From an uncultured Erwinia sp. (GTDB lineage: Bacteria; Pseudomonadota; Gammaproteobacteria; Enterobacterales; Enterobacteriaceae), in assembly GCA_946221915.1 (NCBI GenBank), contig CAMIKG010000016.1, forward strand, positions 24,040 to 88,039: a stretch of 64,000 nt of DNA. Reading direction: 5' to 3'. Under the pieces are notes generated by a model, which saw only the letters and a program-made list of their open reading frames with translations, was not told the DNA's origin and made no database searches. The position numbers and the translations under genes were made by a program. Positions 15,354 to 25,287 of the stretch are shown here, piece by piece. Within the stretch, counting starts at the first letter, position 1. Each line of letters begins with the position of its first letter.

Positions 15354-18300
15354 ATGTTTAGGGTCTACCACTCCAACCAGCTTGATTTACTGAAGACGCT
15401 GGCAGCGCATCTGATTGAAAATCAGCCACTCCGCGATCCTTTTCAGCCGGAAGTGGTGCTGGTGCAGAGCCCGGGCATGGCGCAGTGGCTGCAGATGTCG
15501 CTGGCAGAGCATTTTGGCATCGCCGCGAATATTGAATTCCCGCTGCCCGCCAGTTTTATCTGGCAGATGTTTGTGCGCGTGCTGCCGGACATTCCGGAAG
15601 AGAGCGCTTTCAATAAAGCCAGCATGAGCTGGAAGCTGATGACCCTGTTGCCGCAGATGCTGACGCGCCCGGAATTCACCGTGCTTAGCCACTATCTCAC
15701 CGATGACGACGACAAGCGCAAGCTGTTCCAGCTGGCGGCGCGCGTGGCCGACCTGTTTGACCAGTATCTGGTGTATCGCCCCGACTGGCTGAACCGCTGG
15801 GAGAATGGCGAGCTGATTGAGGGACTCGGCGAGGCGCAGCAGTGGCAGGCGCCGCTGTGGGCGGCGCTGGTTGACTATACCCATCAGCTGGAACAACCTG
15901 AATGGCATCGTGCCAATCTCTATGCCCGCTTTATCAGTAAGCTGGAAAATGCTGCTGAACGCCCGGCGGGACTACCGGACCGGGTGTTTATCTGCGGTAT
16001 TTCCGCTTTACCGCCAGTTTATCTGCAGGCGTTGCAGGCGCTGGGCAAACATATTGATATCCATCTGCTGTTTACCAATCCCTGCCGCCAGTACTGGGGG
16101 GATATTCAGGATTACGCTTTCCTCGCGAAACTGCAGAGCCGCCGCCGTCGCCATTACCGTGAAGCGCGTGACAGCACACTGTTTCGTGACAGTGCGAATG
16201 CAGCGGCGCTGTTTAATGACGCTGGCGAGCAGCAGCTGAGTAATCCACTGCTCGCGTCCTGGGGCAAACTTGGGCGCGACAACCTGTTCCTGCTCTCCGG
16301 CATGGAAGCGCAGGAAGTGGACGCGTTTGTTGATATTCATCCGGACTCCCTGCTGCATCTGATCCAGCGCGATATGCTGGAGCTGGAAGATCACGCGGTG
16401 ATCGGTGTCAACGCGCTGGAACTGGCAAACAGCGGCGCCAAACGCGTCCTGCAACCGGACGACCGTTCGCTCTCCCTGCATATCTGCCACAGTCCACAGC
16501 GCGAAGTGGAAGTGCTGCACGACCGCCTGCTGGCGATGATGGCAGACGATCCCGAGTTGTCGCCGCGCGATATTATCGTGATGGTGGCGGATATCGATGC
16601 CTACACGCCGTTTATCCAGGCCGTGTTTGGCAACGCACCGCCAGAGCGTTTTCTGCCGTTCGCCATTTCGGACCGCCGCGCCAGCCAGGCGCATCCGGCG
16701 CTGCAGGCCTTTATCAGTTTGCTGAGCCTGCCGGACAGCCGCTTCGCCAGCGAAGAAGTGCTGGCGCTGCTGGAAGTGCCTGCGCTGGCGGCGCGTTTTA
16801 ATATTGATGAATCCGCTATGCGCCGTCTGCGCCAGTGGGTGGCCGAATCGGGCATCCGCTGGGGGCTGGATGACGATAATGTGCGCGAACTGGCGCTGCC
16901 TGCCACGGGGCAACATACCTGGCGTTTTGGCATCACCCGTATGCTGCTGGGTTATGCAATGGAGAGCCATACCGGTGACTGGCAGGGCATTTTACCCTAT
17001 GACGAATCCAGTGGCCTGATTGCCGAGCTGGCGGGGAACCTGGCGGAGTTGCTGATGCAGCTAAACCAATGGCGTCAGCAGTTATCACAGGCGCGCACGC
17101 TGGAGGAGTGGCTGCCGTTATGCCGCCAGTTGCTGGCGGATTTCTTTGTCGCTGACGCCGCAACAGAAGCGGCGCTGGCGCTGATCGAAGAGCAGTGGCA
17201 GCAGGTGATGGCGTACGGGATTCAGGCGCGCTACCCGCAGGCAGTGCCGCTGACGCTGCTGCGCGATGAACTGGCGTCACGTCTCGATCAGCAGCGTATC
17301 AGTCAGCGCTTCCTTGCCGGTCCGGTAAATTTCTGTACCCTGATGCCGATGCGTTCAATCCCGTTTAAGGTGGTCTGTTTGCTGGGGATGAACGACGGCG
17401 TTTATCCGCGCACGCTGCCGCCGCTGGGCTTTGATCTGATGAGTCAGCAGCCACGCAAAGGTGATCGCAGCCGCCGGGATGATGACCGCTATCTGTTCCT
17501 GGAAGCGTTGCTGTCGGCGCAGGAAAAGCTCTATATCAGCTATATCGGCCGGTCGATCCAGGACAACAGCGAACGCCACCCGTCGGTGCTGGTAAGCGAA
17601 CTGCTCGACTATATCGCGCAGAGTTTCCGTCTGCCTGCGGATGACGCGCTGGATATCGACACCAGCGCGCAGAGGGTGCTGGCGCATATCCAGCATCTGC
17701 ACAGCCGTATGCCGTTTGCGGCGGAGAATTTTATTCCTGACGCTGAGTTCGCCAGCTTTGCCGCCGAATGGCTGCCAGCTGCCAGCGGGCTGGGCGCGCC
17801 GCATCCACCGTTTATGCAGCCGTTGCCTGAGTTGCCGCTGGCAGAGCTGAATTTCGATCAGCTGGTGCGCTTCTGGCGTCATCCGGTCAGGGCGTTCTTT
17901 ACCCTGCGCCTTGGCGTCAGCTTCAGTCTGGAAGAGACGGAACTGCCGGATGCTGAACCTTTCGAGCTGGACAGTCTTGGGCGCTACCAGATTAACGCTC
18001 AGTTACTCAATGCGCTGATTGACGGCCAGGACAGCCAGCAGCTGTTTGCTTACCACCGCGCCGCAGGCAACCTGCCGTATGGCGCCTTTGGCGAACTGTT
18101 CTGGCAGGCGCAGAGTGAAGAGATGCAGGTGCTGGCGCAGCAGGTGACTGAGCAGCGTCGCGACAGTGACAGCCAGGAAATTAATTTGCCTGTTGGTGAC
18201 GTGCTGCTTACTGGCTGGCTGACGCAGGTGCAGGACGACGGTTTACTGCGCTGGCGGCCTGGTATCCTCAACTTTACCGATGGCATGACGTTGTGGCTGG

Positions 18301-18725
18301 AACATCTGGTGTACTGCATGAGCGGCGGCACGGGCCGCAGCCGTATGCTCGGGCGCAAGGAGAGTCAGTGGGTCTTTGATGCCATTGCCCCGGAAGAGGC
18401 GGCACAATGGCTGGCGCGCCTGATTGACGGCTACCGCCAGGGAATGTGCGCGCCTCTGTTACTGCTGGCGAAAAGCGGTGGCGCCTGGCTGAATACCTGT
18501 TATGACGCCAGCAGCGACAGCCTGCTACTGGATGACGCCACGCAGGCGAAAGCACGCGTGAAGCTGCTGCAGGCGTGGCAGGGCGATTATCAGACAGAAG
18601 GCGAGGGCAGCGATCCCTGGCTGCAGCGGCTGTTCCGCACGCCAGACGACGAGTGTATCCGCGCCATCAGCCAGCAGGCGGAGCAGTGGCTACTGCCATT
18701 GTTACGCTTTAACCGCGGCGGATAA
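15354..18725 (+). CDS. recC: RecBCD exonuclease V subunit RecC
   Basis: A 1123-residue RecC (E. coli 1122). RecC has the fold of a helicase and nuclease without their active sites; it splits the duplex and holds the Chi-recognition tunnel. The protein starts MFRVYHSNQLDLLKTLAAHL, matching the family; upstream ATGs at 15306 and 15330 are in frame but precede the conserved start. The helicase-like core includes SPGMAQWLQM near residue 40 and LLGMNDGVYPRTLPPLGFD near 680. ptrA and then recB and recD follow in the same order as in E. coli. Confidence 0.97.
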   Translation: MFRVYHSNQLDLLKTLAAHLIENQPLRDPFQPEVVLVQSPGMAQWLQMSLAEHFGIAANIEFPLPASFIWQMFVRVLPDIPEESAFNKASMSWKLMTLLPQMLTRPEFTVLSHYLTDDDDKRKLFQLAARVADLFDQYLVYRPDWLNRWENGELIEGLGEAQQWQAPLWAALVDYTHQLEQPEWHRANLYARFISKLENAAERPAGLPDRVFICGISALPPVYLQALQALGKHIDIHLLFTNPCRQYWGDIQDYAFLAKLQSRRRRHYREARDSTLFRDSANAAALFNDAGEQQLSNPLLASWGKLGRDNLFLLSGMEAQEVDAFVDIHPDSLLHLIQRDMLELEDHAVIGVNALELANSGAKRVLQPDDRSLSLHICHSPQREVEVLHDRLLAMMADDPELSPRDIIVMVADIDAYTPFIQAVFGNAPPERFLPFAISDRRASQAHPALQAFISLLSLPDSRFASEEVLALLEVPALAARFNIDESAMRRLRQWVAESGIRWGLDDDNVRELALPATGQHTWRFGITRMLLGYAMESHTGDWQGILPYDESSGLIAELAGNLAELLMQLNQWRQQLSQARTLEEWLPLCRQLLADFFVADAATEAALALIEEQWQQVMAYGIQARYPQAVPLTLLRDELASRLDQQRISQRFLAGPVNFCTLMPMRSIPFKVVCLLGMNDGVYPRTLPPLGFDLMSQQPRKGDRSRRDDDRYLFLEALLSAQEKLYISYIGRSIQDNSERHPSVLVSELLDYIAQSFRLPADDALDIDTSAQRVLAHIQHLHSRMPFAAENFIPDAEFASFAAEWLPAASGLGAPHPPFMQPLPELPLAELNFDQLVRFWRHPVRAFFTLRLGVSFSLEETELPDAEPFELDSLGRYQINAQLLNALIDGQDSQQLFAYHRAAGNLPYGAFGELFWQAQSEEMQVLAQQVTEQRRDSDSQEINLPVGDVLLTGWLTQVQDDGLLRWRPGILNFTDGMTLWLEHLVYCMSGGTGRSRMLGRKESQWVFDAIAPEEAAQWLARLIDGYRQGMCAPLLLLAKSGGAWLNTCYDASSDSLLLDDATQAKARVKLLQAWQGDYQTEGEGSDPWLQRLFRTPDDECIRAISQQAEQWLLPLLRFNRGG

Positions 18726-18854
18726 CGCTGCAGCATGGGACATTGGCTGTTACTTTGTAACGATGTTAGTTTATGGTGGTAGCAATGGCGCTGCGTGCGA
18801 AGGAAAAGATGCGCAGCAGCCTGTTTTGCCTGGCATTTTCATTAAGGGGTTTGA

Positions 18855-21749
18855 ATGCGAAAGTCTGTTGTCTGGATTGCTAACTTATTGTTTTGCTTTT
18901 TATTATGGGGTCAGTATGTGCAGGCTGCGGAGGGCTGGCAGCCGGTAGCCGAAACCATACGCAAGAGTGAAAAGGATCCACGTCAGTACCAGGCGATCAA
19001 ACTGGATAATGGCATGACGGTGTTGCTGGTCTCCGATAAGCTGGCGCCGAAATCGCTGGCGTCGCTGGCGCTGCCGATTGGCTCGCTCGACGATCCTGAC
19101 AACCAGCTGGGACTGGCGCATTACCTTGAGCATATGGTGCTGATGGGATCGAAGCGCTATCCGCAGGCGGACAATCTTGCTGAGTTCCTGAAGAAGCATG
19201 GCGGCAGCCATAATGCCAGTACCGCGTCATACCGCACCGCGTTTTATCTGGAAGTGGAAAACGATGCACTGGAACCCGCAGCCGATCGCATGGCGGATGC
19301 CATTGCTGAACCGCTGCTCGGCACCGTCAATGCCGACCGTGAACGTAATGCGGTCAATGCCGAGCTGACGATGGCGCGATCGCGTGATGGTCTGCGTATG
19401 GCGCAGGTAGGCGCGGAAACCCTCAATCCGCAGCACCCCAGCGCCCGCTTCTCTGGCGGCAATCTGGAAACGCTGCGCGATAAGCCGGACAGCAAACTGC
19501 ATGATGCGCTGACCGCATTTTACCAGCGCTACTACTCCGCCAACCTGATGAAAGCGGTGATTTACAGCAACAAACCCCTGTCGGAACTGGCGCAGATCGC
19601 AGTGAAAACCTTTGGCCGCGTGCCGAACCGCGAGGCGAGCGTTCCGCAGATTAACGTTCCGGCGGTCACTGACCAGCAGACGGGCATCATCATTCACTAT
19701 GTACCGGCACAGCCGCGCAAACAGCTGAAAATTGAATTCCGTATCGACAACAACAGCGACAAGTTCCGCAGTAAAACAGACACGCTGGTGGGTTACCTGA
19801 TTGGCAACCGCAGCAAAAACACCCTGTCCGACTGGCTGCAGAAAAATGGCCTCGCGGATTCAATTAATGCCGGCGCAGATCCGATGATCGATCGCAATGG
19901 CGGCCTGTTCGCAATCTCTGTCTCGCTGACGGATAAAGGTCTGGCGCAGCGCGACCAGGTGGTGGCGGCGATATTCAGCTATATCAACCTGCTGCGTAAA
20001 GACGGCATTGATAAGCGTTACTTTGATGAAGTCTCCCATGTGCTGGATCTCGACTTCCGTTATCCGTCGATCACCCGTGATATGGACTACATCGAGTGGC
20101 TGGTGGACACCATGCTGCGAGTGCCGGTTGAACACACGCTGGATGCACCGTATCTGGCCGATCAGTATGACCCACAGGCGATTAAACAGCGTCTGGAAGG
20201 CATGACGCCGGAAAAAGCACGCATCTGGTATATCAGCCCGGATGAGCCGCACAACAAGCAAGCTTACTTTGTCGATGCGCCTTATCAGGTGGATAAAATT
20301 AGCGCGCAGCGTTTCGCTGACTGGCAGCAACAGGGTGAGTCGATCGCGCTGTCGCTGCCGACGCTGAACCCCTACATTCCTGACGATTTCAGTCTGATCC
20401 CGGCCAGTGAGAAGCCGGTTACGCATCCGCAGCAGCTGGTGAATGAACCGGGTCTGCGCGTGTTCTATATGCCCAGCCACTATTATGCTGATGAGCCGAA
20501 AGCCAATATCACCCTGGCGCTGCGTAACAAAGACGCGATGGGCAGTGCGCGTAACCAGGTGCTGTTTGCGCTTAACGATTACCTGGCGGGACTGGCGCTG
20601 GATGAACTGAGTTCGCAGGCGTCAGTGGGCGGCATCAGTTTCTCCACCAGTGAGAATGACGGCGTGGTGTTCAACGCCAGCGGCTTTACCCAGCGCCTGC
20701 CAAAACTGCTCGCCTCGCTGTTACAGGGTTACGCCAGCTATACGCCGGACGAAGCCCAGCTGGAACAGGCGAAATCCTGGTATGCTGAGCGGCTGGACGC
20801 GGCGGAAAAAGGCAAGGCATTCGAGCAGGCGATTCAGCCGGTGCAGATGCTGTCGAAGCTGCCCTACAGCGAACGCCGTGAACGACGCGCGCAGCTGAAG
20901 TCGATCACGGTGAAAGAGCTGCTCGACTACCGTCAGCAACTGCTGGAAAAGGCGACGCCGGAAATGCTGGTAGTCGGCAATATGACGCCGGATGCCGTCA
21001 GTTCGCTGGCGCGTGAAGTGCGTAATCAGCTGAAATGCAGCGGTGAAAGCTGGTGGCACGGCAAGTATGTCGCCGTTGAAAAACCGACGCTGGCAAACAT
21101 CGAAAAAACCGGCAGCAGCACCGATTCGGCGCTGGCGGCGGTGTATATTCCGACAGGCTATGCGGAGCATCAAAGCATTGCCAACAGCGCGCTGCTGAGC
21201 CAGATCATCCAGCCATGGTTCTACAACCAGCTGCGTACCGAAGAGCAGCTGGGCTATGCGGTGTTTGCTTTCCAGATGCCGGTCGGCCGCCAGTGGGGTA
21301 TTGGCTTCCTGCTGCAGAGCAACAGCAAACAACCGGCTTATCTGCTGCAGCGTTACCAGGCCTTCTATCCGACGGCGGAAAAACGTCTGCGCGCGATGAG
21401 CAAAGAGGAGTTCGCGCAGTATCAGGCGGCGCTGATCAACGAGCTGAAACAGCGCCCGCAGACGCTGGATGAAGAGGCGGGTCGTTTCGGTAAAGACTTC
21501 GACCGCGAAAACTACCGCTTTGACACGCGGGAAAAAGTGATCGCGCAGATCCAGCAGCTGACGCCGCAAAGCGTGGCGGACTTCTTCCACAATGCGGTGA
21601 TTAAGCCGCAGGGACTGGCGTTGCTGTCGCAGATTTCCGGCAGCCAGCATGCTAAACCGGATTATGCCCGCAGCAAGGGCTTTAAAAGCTGGCAGGATGT
21701 CTCCAGTTTGCAGCAATCCTTACCGGTGAAGAGTGAGAAACATGAGTGA
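18855..21749 (+). CDS. ptrA: Protease III (pitrilysin) PtrA
   Basis: A 964-residue periplasmic M16 zinc metallopeptidase that degrades small peptides. A signal peptide covers about residues 1-24 (VWIANLLFCFLLWGQYVQAA). The inverted zinc motif HxxEH is HYLEH at His89-His93, with the distal Glu further on. The length is near E. coli PtrA (962). The gene lies between recC and recB as in E. coli, with no functional tie to recombination. Its end overlaps the recB start by 8 bp. Confidence 0.97.
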   Translation: MRKSVVWIANLLFCFLLWGQYVQAAEGWQPVAETIRKSEKDPRQYQAIKLDNGMTVLLVSDKLAPKSLASLALPIGSLDDPDNQLGLAHYLEHMVLMGSKRYPQADNLAEFLKKHGGSHNASTASYRTAFYLEVENDALEPAADRMADAIAEPLLGTVNADRERNAVNAELTMARSRDGLRMAQVGAETLNPQHPSARFSGGNLETLRDKPDSKLHDALTAFYQRYYSANLMKAVIYSNKPLSELAQIAVKTFGRVPNREASVPQINVPAVTDQQTGIIIHYVPAQPRKQLKIEFRIDNNSDKFRSKTDTLVGYLIGNRSKNTLSDWLQKNGLADSINAGADPMIDRNGGLFAISVSLTDKGLAQRDQVVAAIFSYINLLRKDGIDKRYFDEVSHVLDLDFRYPSITRDMDYIEWLVDTMLRVPVEHTLDAPYLADQYDPQAIKQRLEGMTPEKARIWYISPDEPHNKQAYFVDAPYQVDKISAQRFADWQQQGESIALSLPTLNPYIPDDFSLIPASEKPVTHPQQLVNEPGLRVFYMPSHYYADEPKANITLALRNKDAMGSARNQVLFALNDYLAGLALDELSSQASVGGISFSTSENDGVVFNASGFTQRLPKLLASLLQGYASYTPDEAQLEQAKSWYAERLDAAEKGKAFEQAIQPVQMLSKLPYSERRERRAQLKSITVKELLDYRQQLLEKATPEMLVVGNMTPDAVSSLAREVRNQLKCSGESWWHGKYVAVEKPTLANIEKTGSSTDSALAAVYIPTGYAEHQSIANSALLSQIIQPWFYNQLRTEEQLGYAVFAFQMPVGRQWGIGFLLQSNSKQPAYLLQRYQAFYPTAEKRLRAMSKEEFAQYQAALINELKQRPQTLDEEAGRFGKDFDRENYRFDTREKVIAQIQQLTPQSVADFFHNAVIKPQGLALLSQISGSQHAKPDYARSKGFKSWQDVSSLQQSLPVKSEKHE

Positions 21750-24700
21750 CCTGATTCCGCAGCGGCTCGATCCCTTAACCCTGCCGCTGGCGGGTGAACG
21801 ACTGATCGAAGCCTCTGCGGGAACCGGCAAAACCTTTACCATCGGCGTGCTCTACCTGCGCCTGTTGCTGGGACTGGGAGGGGAGGCGGCTTACCCGCGT
21901 CCGCTGTCCGTGGAGGAGATTCTGGTGGTGACCTTTACCGAGGCCGCCACCGCCGAACTGCGCGGACGTATTCGTCACAATATCCATCAGCTGCGCCTCG
22001 CCTGTGTGCGCGGCGTGACGGACGACCCGATGCTGCAACCGCTGTTGCCGCAAATTGGCGATCTGCCACAGGCGGCGGCGATGCTGCTGGCGGCGGAACG
22101 GCAAATGGATGAAGCGGCGATCTTTACCATTCACGGCTTTTGCCAGCGTATGCTCAATCTCAACGCCTTTGAGTCTGGCATGCTGTTTGAGCAGCAGCTG
22201 ATTGAAGATGAGCAGTCGCTGCGCCGCCAGGCCACGGCTGATTTCTGGCGACGTCACTGCTATCCGCTGCCGCTGTCGGTGGCGCGGGTGATTGCTGCCG
22301 AGTGGAGCGGGCCTGAGGCGCTGCTGAGTACGCTGTCGCCGTGGCTGCAGGGGGAATCCCCGGCGCTGAAATACCCGCCAGCTGCAGAGGAGACCCTCGC
22401 GGAACGCCATGACAAGCTGATTGCGCGTATTGATGCGCTGAAAGCACAGTGGTGCGCGGCGGCGGCTGATCTGTTGGCGATAATCAGCGATTCTGGTGTT
22501 GATAAGCGCAGCTACAGCAGCAAACATCTGCCGAACTGGCTGGAGAAAATCGGCCAGTGGGCGCAGGAAGAGACGCAGGATTACACGGTGCCGAAAGATC
22601 TGGCGCGCTTTACGCAAAGCGTGCTGGAGGAGAAAACGAAGAAAGGCGATCCGCCACGTCATGCGCTGTTTAGCGCCGTCGAACAGTTTCTTGCCGAGCC
22701 GCTGTCACTGCGTGACCTGGTGATTGCCCGCGCCCTGCAGGAAATCCGCTTCGCCACGCGTAAAGAGAAGCGGCTGCGCGCGCAGCTGGGATTTGACGAC
22801 CTGCTTAGCCGTTTTGATGAGGCGTTGCAGCAACCCGGCGGCCCACTGCTGGCCAGCACTATTCGTGCCCGTTACCCGGTGGCGCTGATCGACGAATTCC
22901 AGGATACCGATCCGCAGCAGTACCGGATTTTCCGCACCCTGTATGTCGGTCAGCCGGACAGCGCGCTGCTGCTGATTGGCGACCCGAAACAGGCGATCTA
23001 CGCTTTCCGTGGTGCGGATATTTTTACCTACATGAAAGCGCGCGCCGAAGTGAGCGCGCACTATACGCTGGATACTAACTGGCGCTCATCACCGGCGATG
23101 ATTACCAGCGTTAATCAGCTATTCGCCCGGCTGGATAACCCGTTCCTGTTTCGCGAAATCCCCTTTATTCCGGTGCACTCTGCGCCGCCGAAAGCCACGC
23201 TGCGTTTTACGCTTGATGGGCAGACGCAACCGGCGCTGCGTTTCTGGCTGCAGCCAGGCAGTGGCGTCGGCGTCTCTGAGTATCAGCAGTATATGGCGCG
23301 CCAGTGTGCGAGCGAGATCCGTCACTGGCTGGCTGCCGGTCAGCAGGGCAAGGCGCTGATTGGTTCAGACAAAGCAATGCGCCCGGTGCAGGCCTCGGAT
23401 ATTACCATTCTGGTGCGCAGCTACGGCGAAGCGGCGGTGATGCGCGAAGCGCTGAACGGCCTGAATATTCCTTCGGTGTATCTCTCCAGCCGCGACAGCG
23501 TCTTCACCACGCCGGAAGCGCGCGAAGTGCTGTGGCTGCTGCAGGCAGTGCTGGCGCCGGAGCAGGAGCGTGCGCTGCGCAATGCGCTGGCGACCAGCAT
23601 TATGGGGCTGGATGCGCCGACGCTGGACAGTCTGAATCAGGATGAACATGCCTGGAACCAGCTGGTGGATGAGTTTGCCGAATACCGTCAGCTGTGGCTG
23701 AAACGCGGCGTACTGCCGATGCTGCGCGAACTGATGGTGAAGCGGCAGATTGCCGAGAATCTACTGCTGTCGGCGAGCGGCGAGCGGCGTCTGACGGACC
23801 TGCTGCACCTCGGTGAGCTGCTGCAGGAAGCCTCATCGCAGCTGGACAGCGAGCATGCGCTGGTGCGCTGGCTGGCGCAGCAAATCGCTCAGCCGAATAC
23901 TCAGGCGGCGAACCAGCAGCTGCGCCTCGAAAGTGACCGCCATCTGGTCAAAATTGTCACTATTCATAAATCGAAAGGGCTGGAGTATTCGCTGGTCTGG
24001 CTGCCGTTTGTCGCCAATTTCCGTGAGGCGGCACAGGGCATCTACCATGACCGCAACACCTTCCAGGCGCTGCTGGATCTGCAGGGTGATGATGAGAGTC
24101 AGCAACTGGCGGAGCAGGAGCGTCTGGCGGAGGATTTACGTCTGCTGTATGTGGCGCTGACGCGCTCCATCTGGCATTGCAGTATTGGCATCGCGCCGCT
24201 GATCAAAGGCAACCGTAAAAAAGAGGGCAGCAGCGACCTGCATAAAAGCGCGCTGGGCTACTTGCTGCAGCGTGGCGAGGAAGCTGACAGTGAGCAATTA
24301 CTTACCTTGCTGCAGCAGCTTGATGGTGACACGACGGCGCTGAAAACGGAAACCACGCCTGACAATACGCCGTGGCAGCCTGATGCCGCCGTTCAACCGC
24401 AGCTCAGCAGCCGTGAAGTTACACGCGCGTTGCGTGATGAGTGGCGTGTCACCAGCTATACCGGCCTGCAACAGCACGGCACCTCATCGGTGCTGGATTT
24501 AACGCCGCGGTTTGATGTGGACGCTGCCGGTGAGTCCGGCCAGGTAAGTGAGCCTGTACTCACTCCGCACAGCTTCCCGCGCGGCGCATCGCCGGGCACC
24601 TTCCTGCACAGCCTGTTTGAGACTATCGATTTTACCCAGCCGCTGTCGTCTGAAACGCTGCTGCTGCAACTCCAGCAGCAGGGTTACGACGAGCAGTGGC

Positions 24701-25287
24701 TGCCGGTGCTGGAAGAGTGGGTTAACCGCGTGCTGACCACGCCACTGGATGACAGTGGCGTTAGCCTCAGCCAGCTGTCGCCGCAGCAGAAGCAGGCGGA
24801 ACTGCAGTTTTATCTGCCGATTAATGCCCCGCTCAGCGCCCCTGCACTGGCGCGGCTGATGCAGCAGTATGACCCGCTCTCCGCCCGTGCGCCCGCAGTG
24901 GATTTTCACCAGGTGCGCGGCATGCTGAAAGGCTTTATCGACCTGGTTTTCTGCTGGCAGGGGAAATATTACCTGCTGGATTACAAATCCAACTGGCTGG
25001 GGGAAGAGAGCGCTGCCTACACGCCACAGGCGATGGAGCAGGCAATGATCGCCCATCGCTACGATCTGCAGTACCAGCTGTATAGTCTGGCGTTACACCG
25101 CTATTTGCGTCACCGGCTGGCGGATTATGATTATCAGCGCCATTTTGGCGGCGTGCTGTATCTGTTTTTGCGCGGTGTGGACGGCAGCGCCAGCGACAAC
25201 GGCGTTTTCCGTACCCGGCCTGATGCGCAGTTTATCGCCGCGCTGGATCGGCTGTTTGCCGGTGAGACGCAGGAGGCGGCATGTTAG
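21742..25287 (+). CDS. recB: RecBCD exonuclease V subunit RecB
   Basis: An 1181-residue helicase-nuclease (E. coli 1180). The N-terminal SF1A 3'-5' helicase has Walker A EASAGTGKTFT with Lys30, DEFQDTDPQQYRIF (motif II), GDPKQAIYAFRGAD (motif III) and VTIHKSKGLEY (motif V region). The C-terminal nuclease has GFIDLV and DYKSN, with Asp1080 and Lys1082 at the E. coli positions. The start is ATG at 21742, overlapping the ptrA end; the alternative at 21733 adds three residues only. It forms the DNA-repair helicase with RecC and RecD and is regulated by Chi. Confidence 0.97.
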   Translation: MSDLIPQRLDPLTLPLAGERLIEASAGTGKTFTIGVLYLRLLLGLGGEAAYPRPLSVEEILVVTFTEAATAELRGRIRHNIHQLRLACVRGVTDDPMLQPLLPQIGDLPQAAAMLLAAERQMDEAAIFTIHGFCQRMLNLNAFESGMLFEQQLIEDEQSLRRQATADFWRRHCYPLPLSVARVIAAEWSGPEALLSTLSPWLQGESPALKYPPAAEETLAERHDKLIARIDALKAQWCAAAADLLAIISDSGVDKRSYSSKHLPNWLEKIGQWAQEETQDYTVPKDLARFTQSVLEEKTKKGDPPRHALFSAVEQFLAEPLSLRDLVIARALQEIRFATRKEKRLRAQLGFDDLLSRFDEALQQPGGPLLASTIRARYPVALIDEFQDTDPQQYRIFRTLYVGQPDSALLLIGDPKQAIYAFRGADIFTYMKARAEVSAHYTLDTNWRSSPAMITSVNQLFARLDNPFLFREIPFIPVHSAPPKATLRFTLDGQTQPALRFWLQPGSGVGVSEYQQYMARQCASEIRHWLAAGQQGKALIGSDKAMRPVQASDITILVRSYGEAAVMREALNGLNIPSVYLSSRDSVFTTPEAREVLWLLQAVLAPEQERALRNALATSIMGLDAPTLDSLNQDEHAWNQLVDEFAEYRQLWLKRGVLPMLRELMVKRQIAENLLLSASGERRLTDLLHLGELLQEASSQLDSEHALVRWLAQQIAQPNTQAANQQLRLESDRHLVKIVTIHKSKGLEYSLVWLPFVANFREAAQGIYHDRNTFQALLDLQGDDESQQLAEQERLAEDLRLLYVALTRSIWHCSIGIAPLIKGNRKKEGSSDLHKSALGYLLQRGEEADSEQLLTLLQQLDGDTTALKTETTPDNTPWQPDAAVQPQLSSREVTRALRDEWRVTSYTGLQQHGTSSVLDLTPRFDVDAAGESGQVSEPVLTPHSFPRGASPGTFLHSLFETIDFTQPLSSETLLLQLQQQGYDEQWLPVLEEWVNRVLTTPLDDSGVSLSQLSPQQKQAELQFYLPINAPLSAPALARLMQQYDPLSARAPAVDFHQVRGMLKGFIDLVFCWQGKYYLLDYKSNWLGEESAAYTPQAMEQAMIAHRYDLQYQLYSLALHRYLRHRLADYDYQRHFGGVLYLFLRGVDGSASDNGVFRTRPDAQFIAALDRLFAGETQEAAC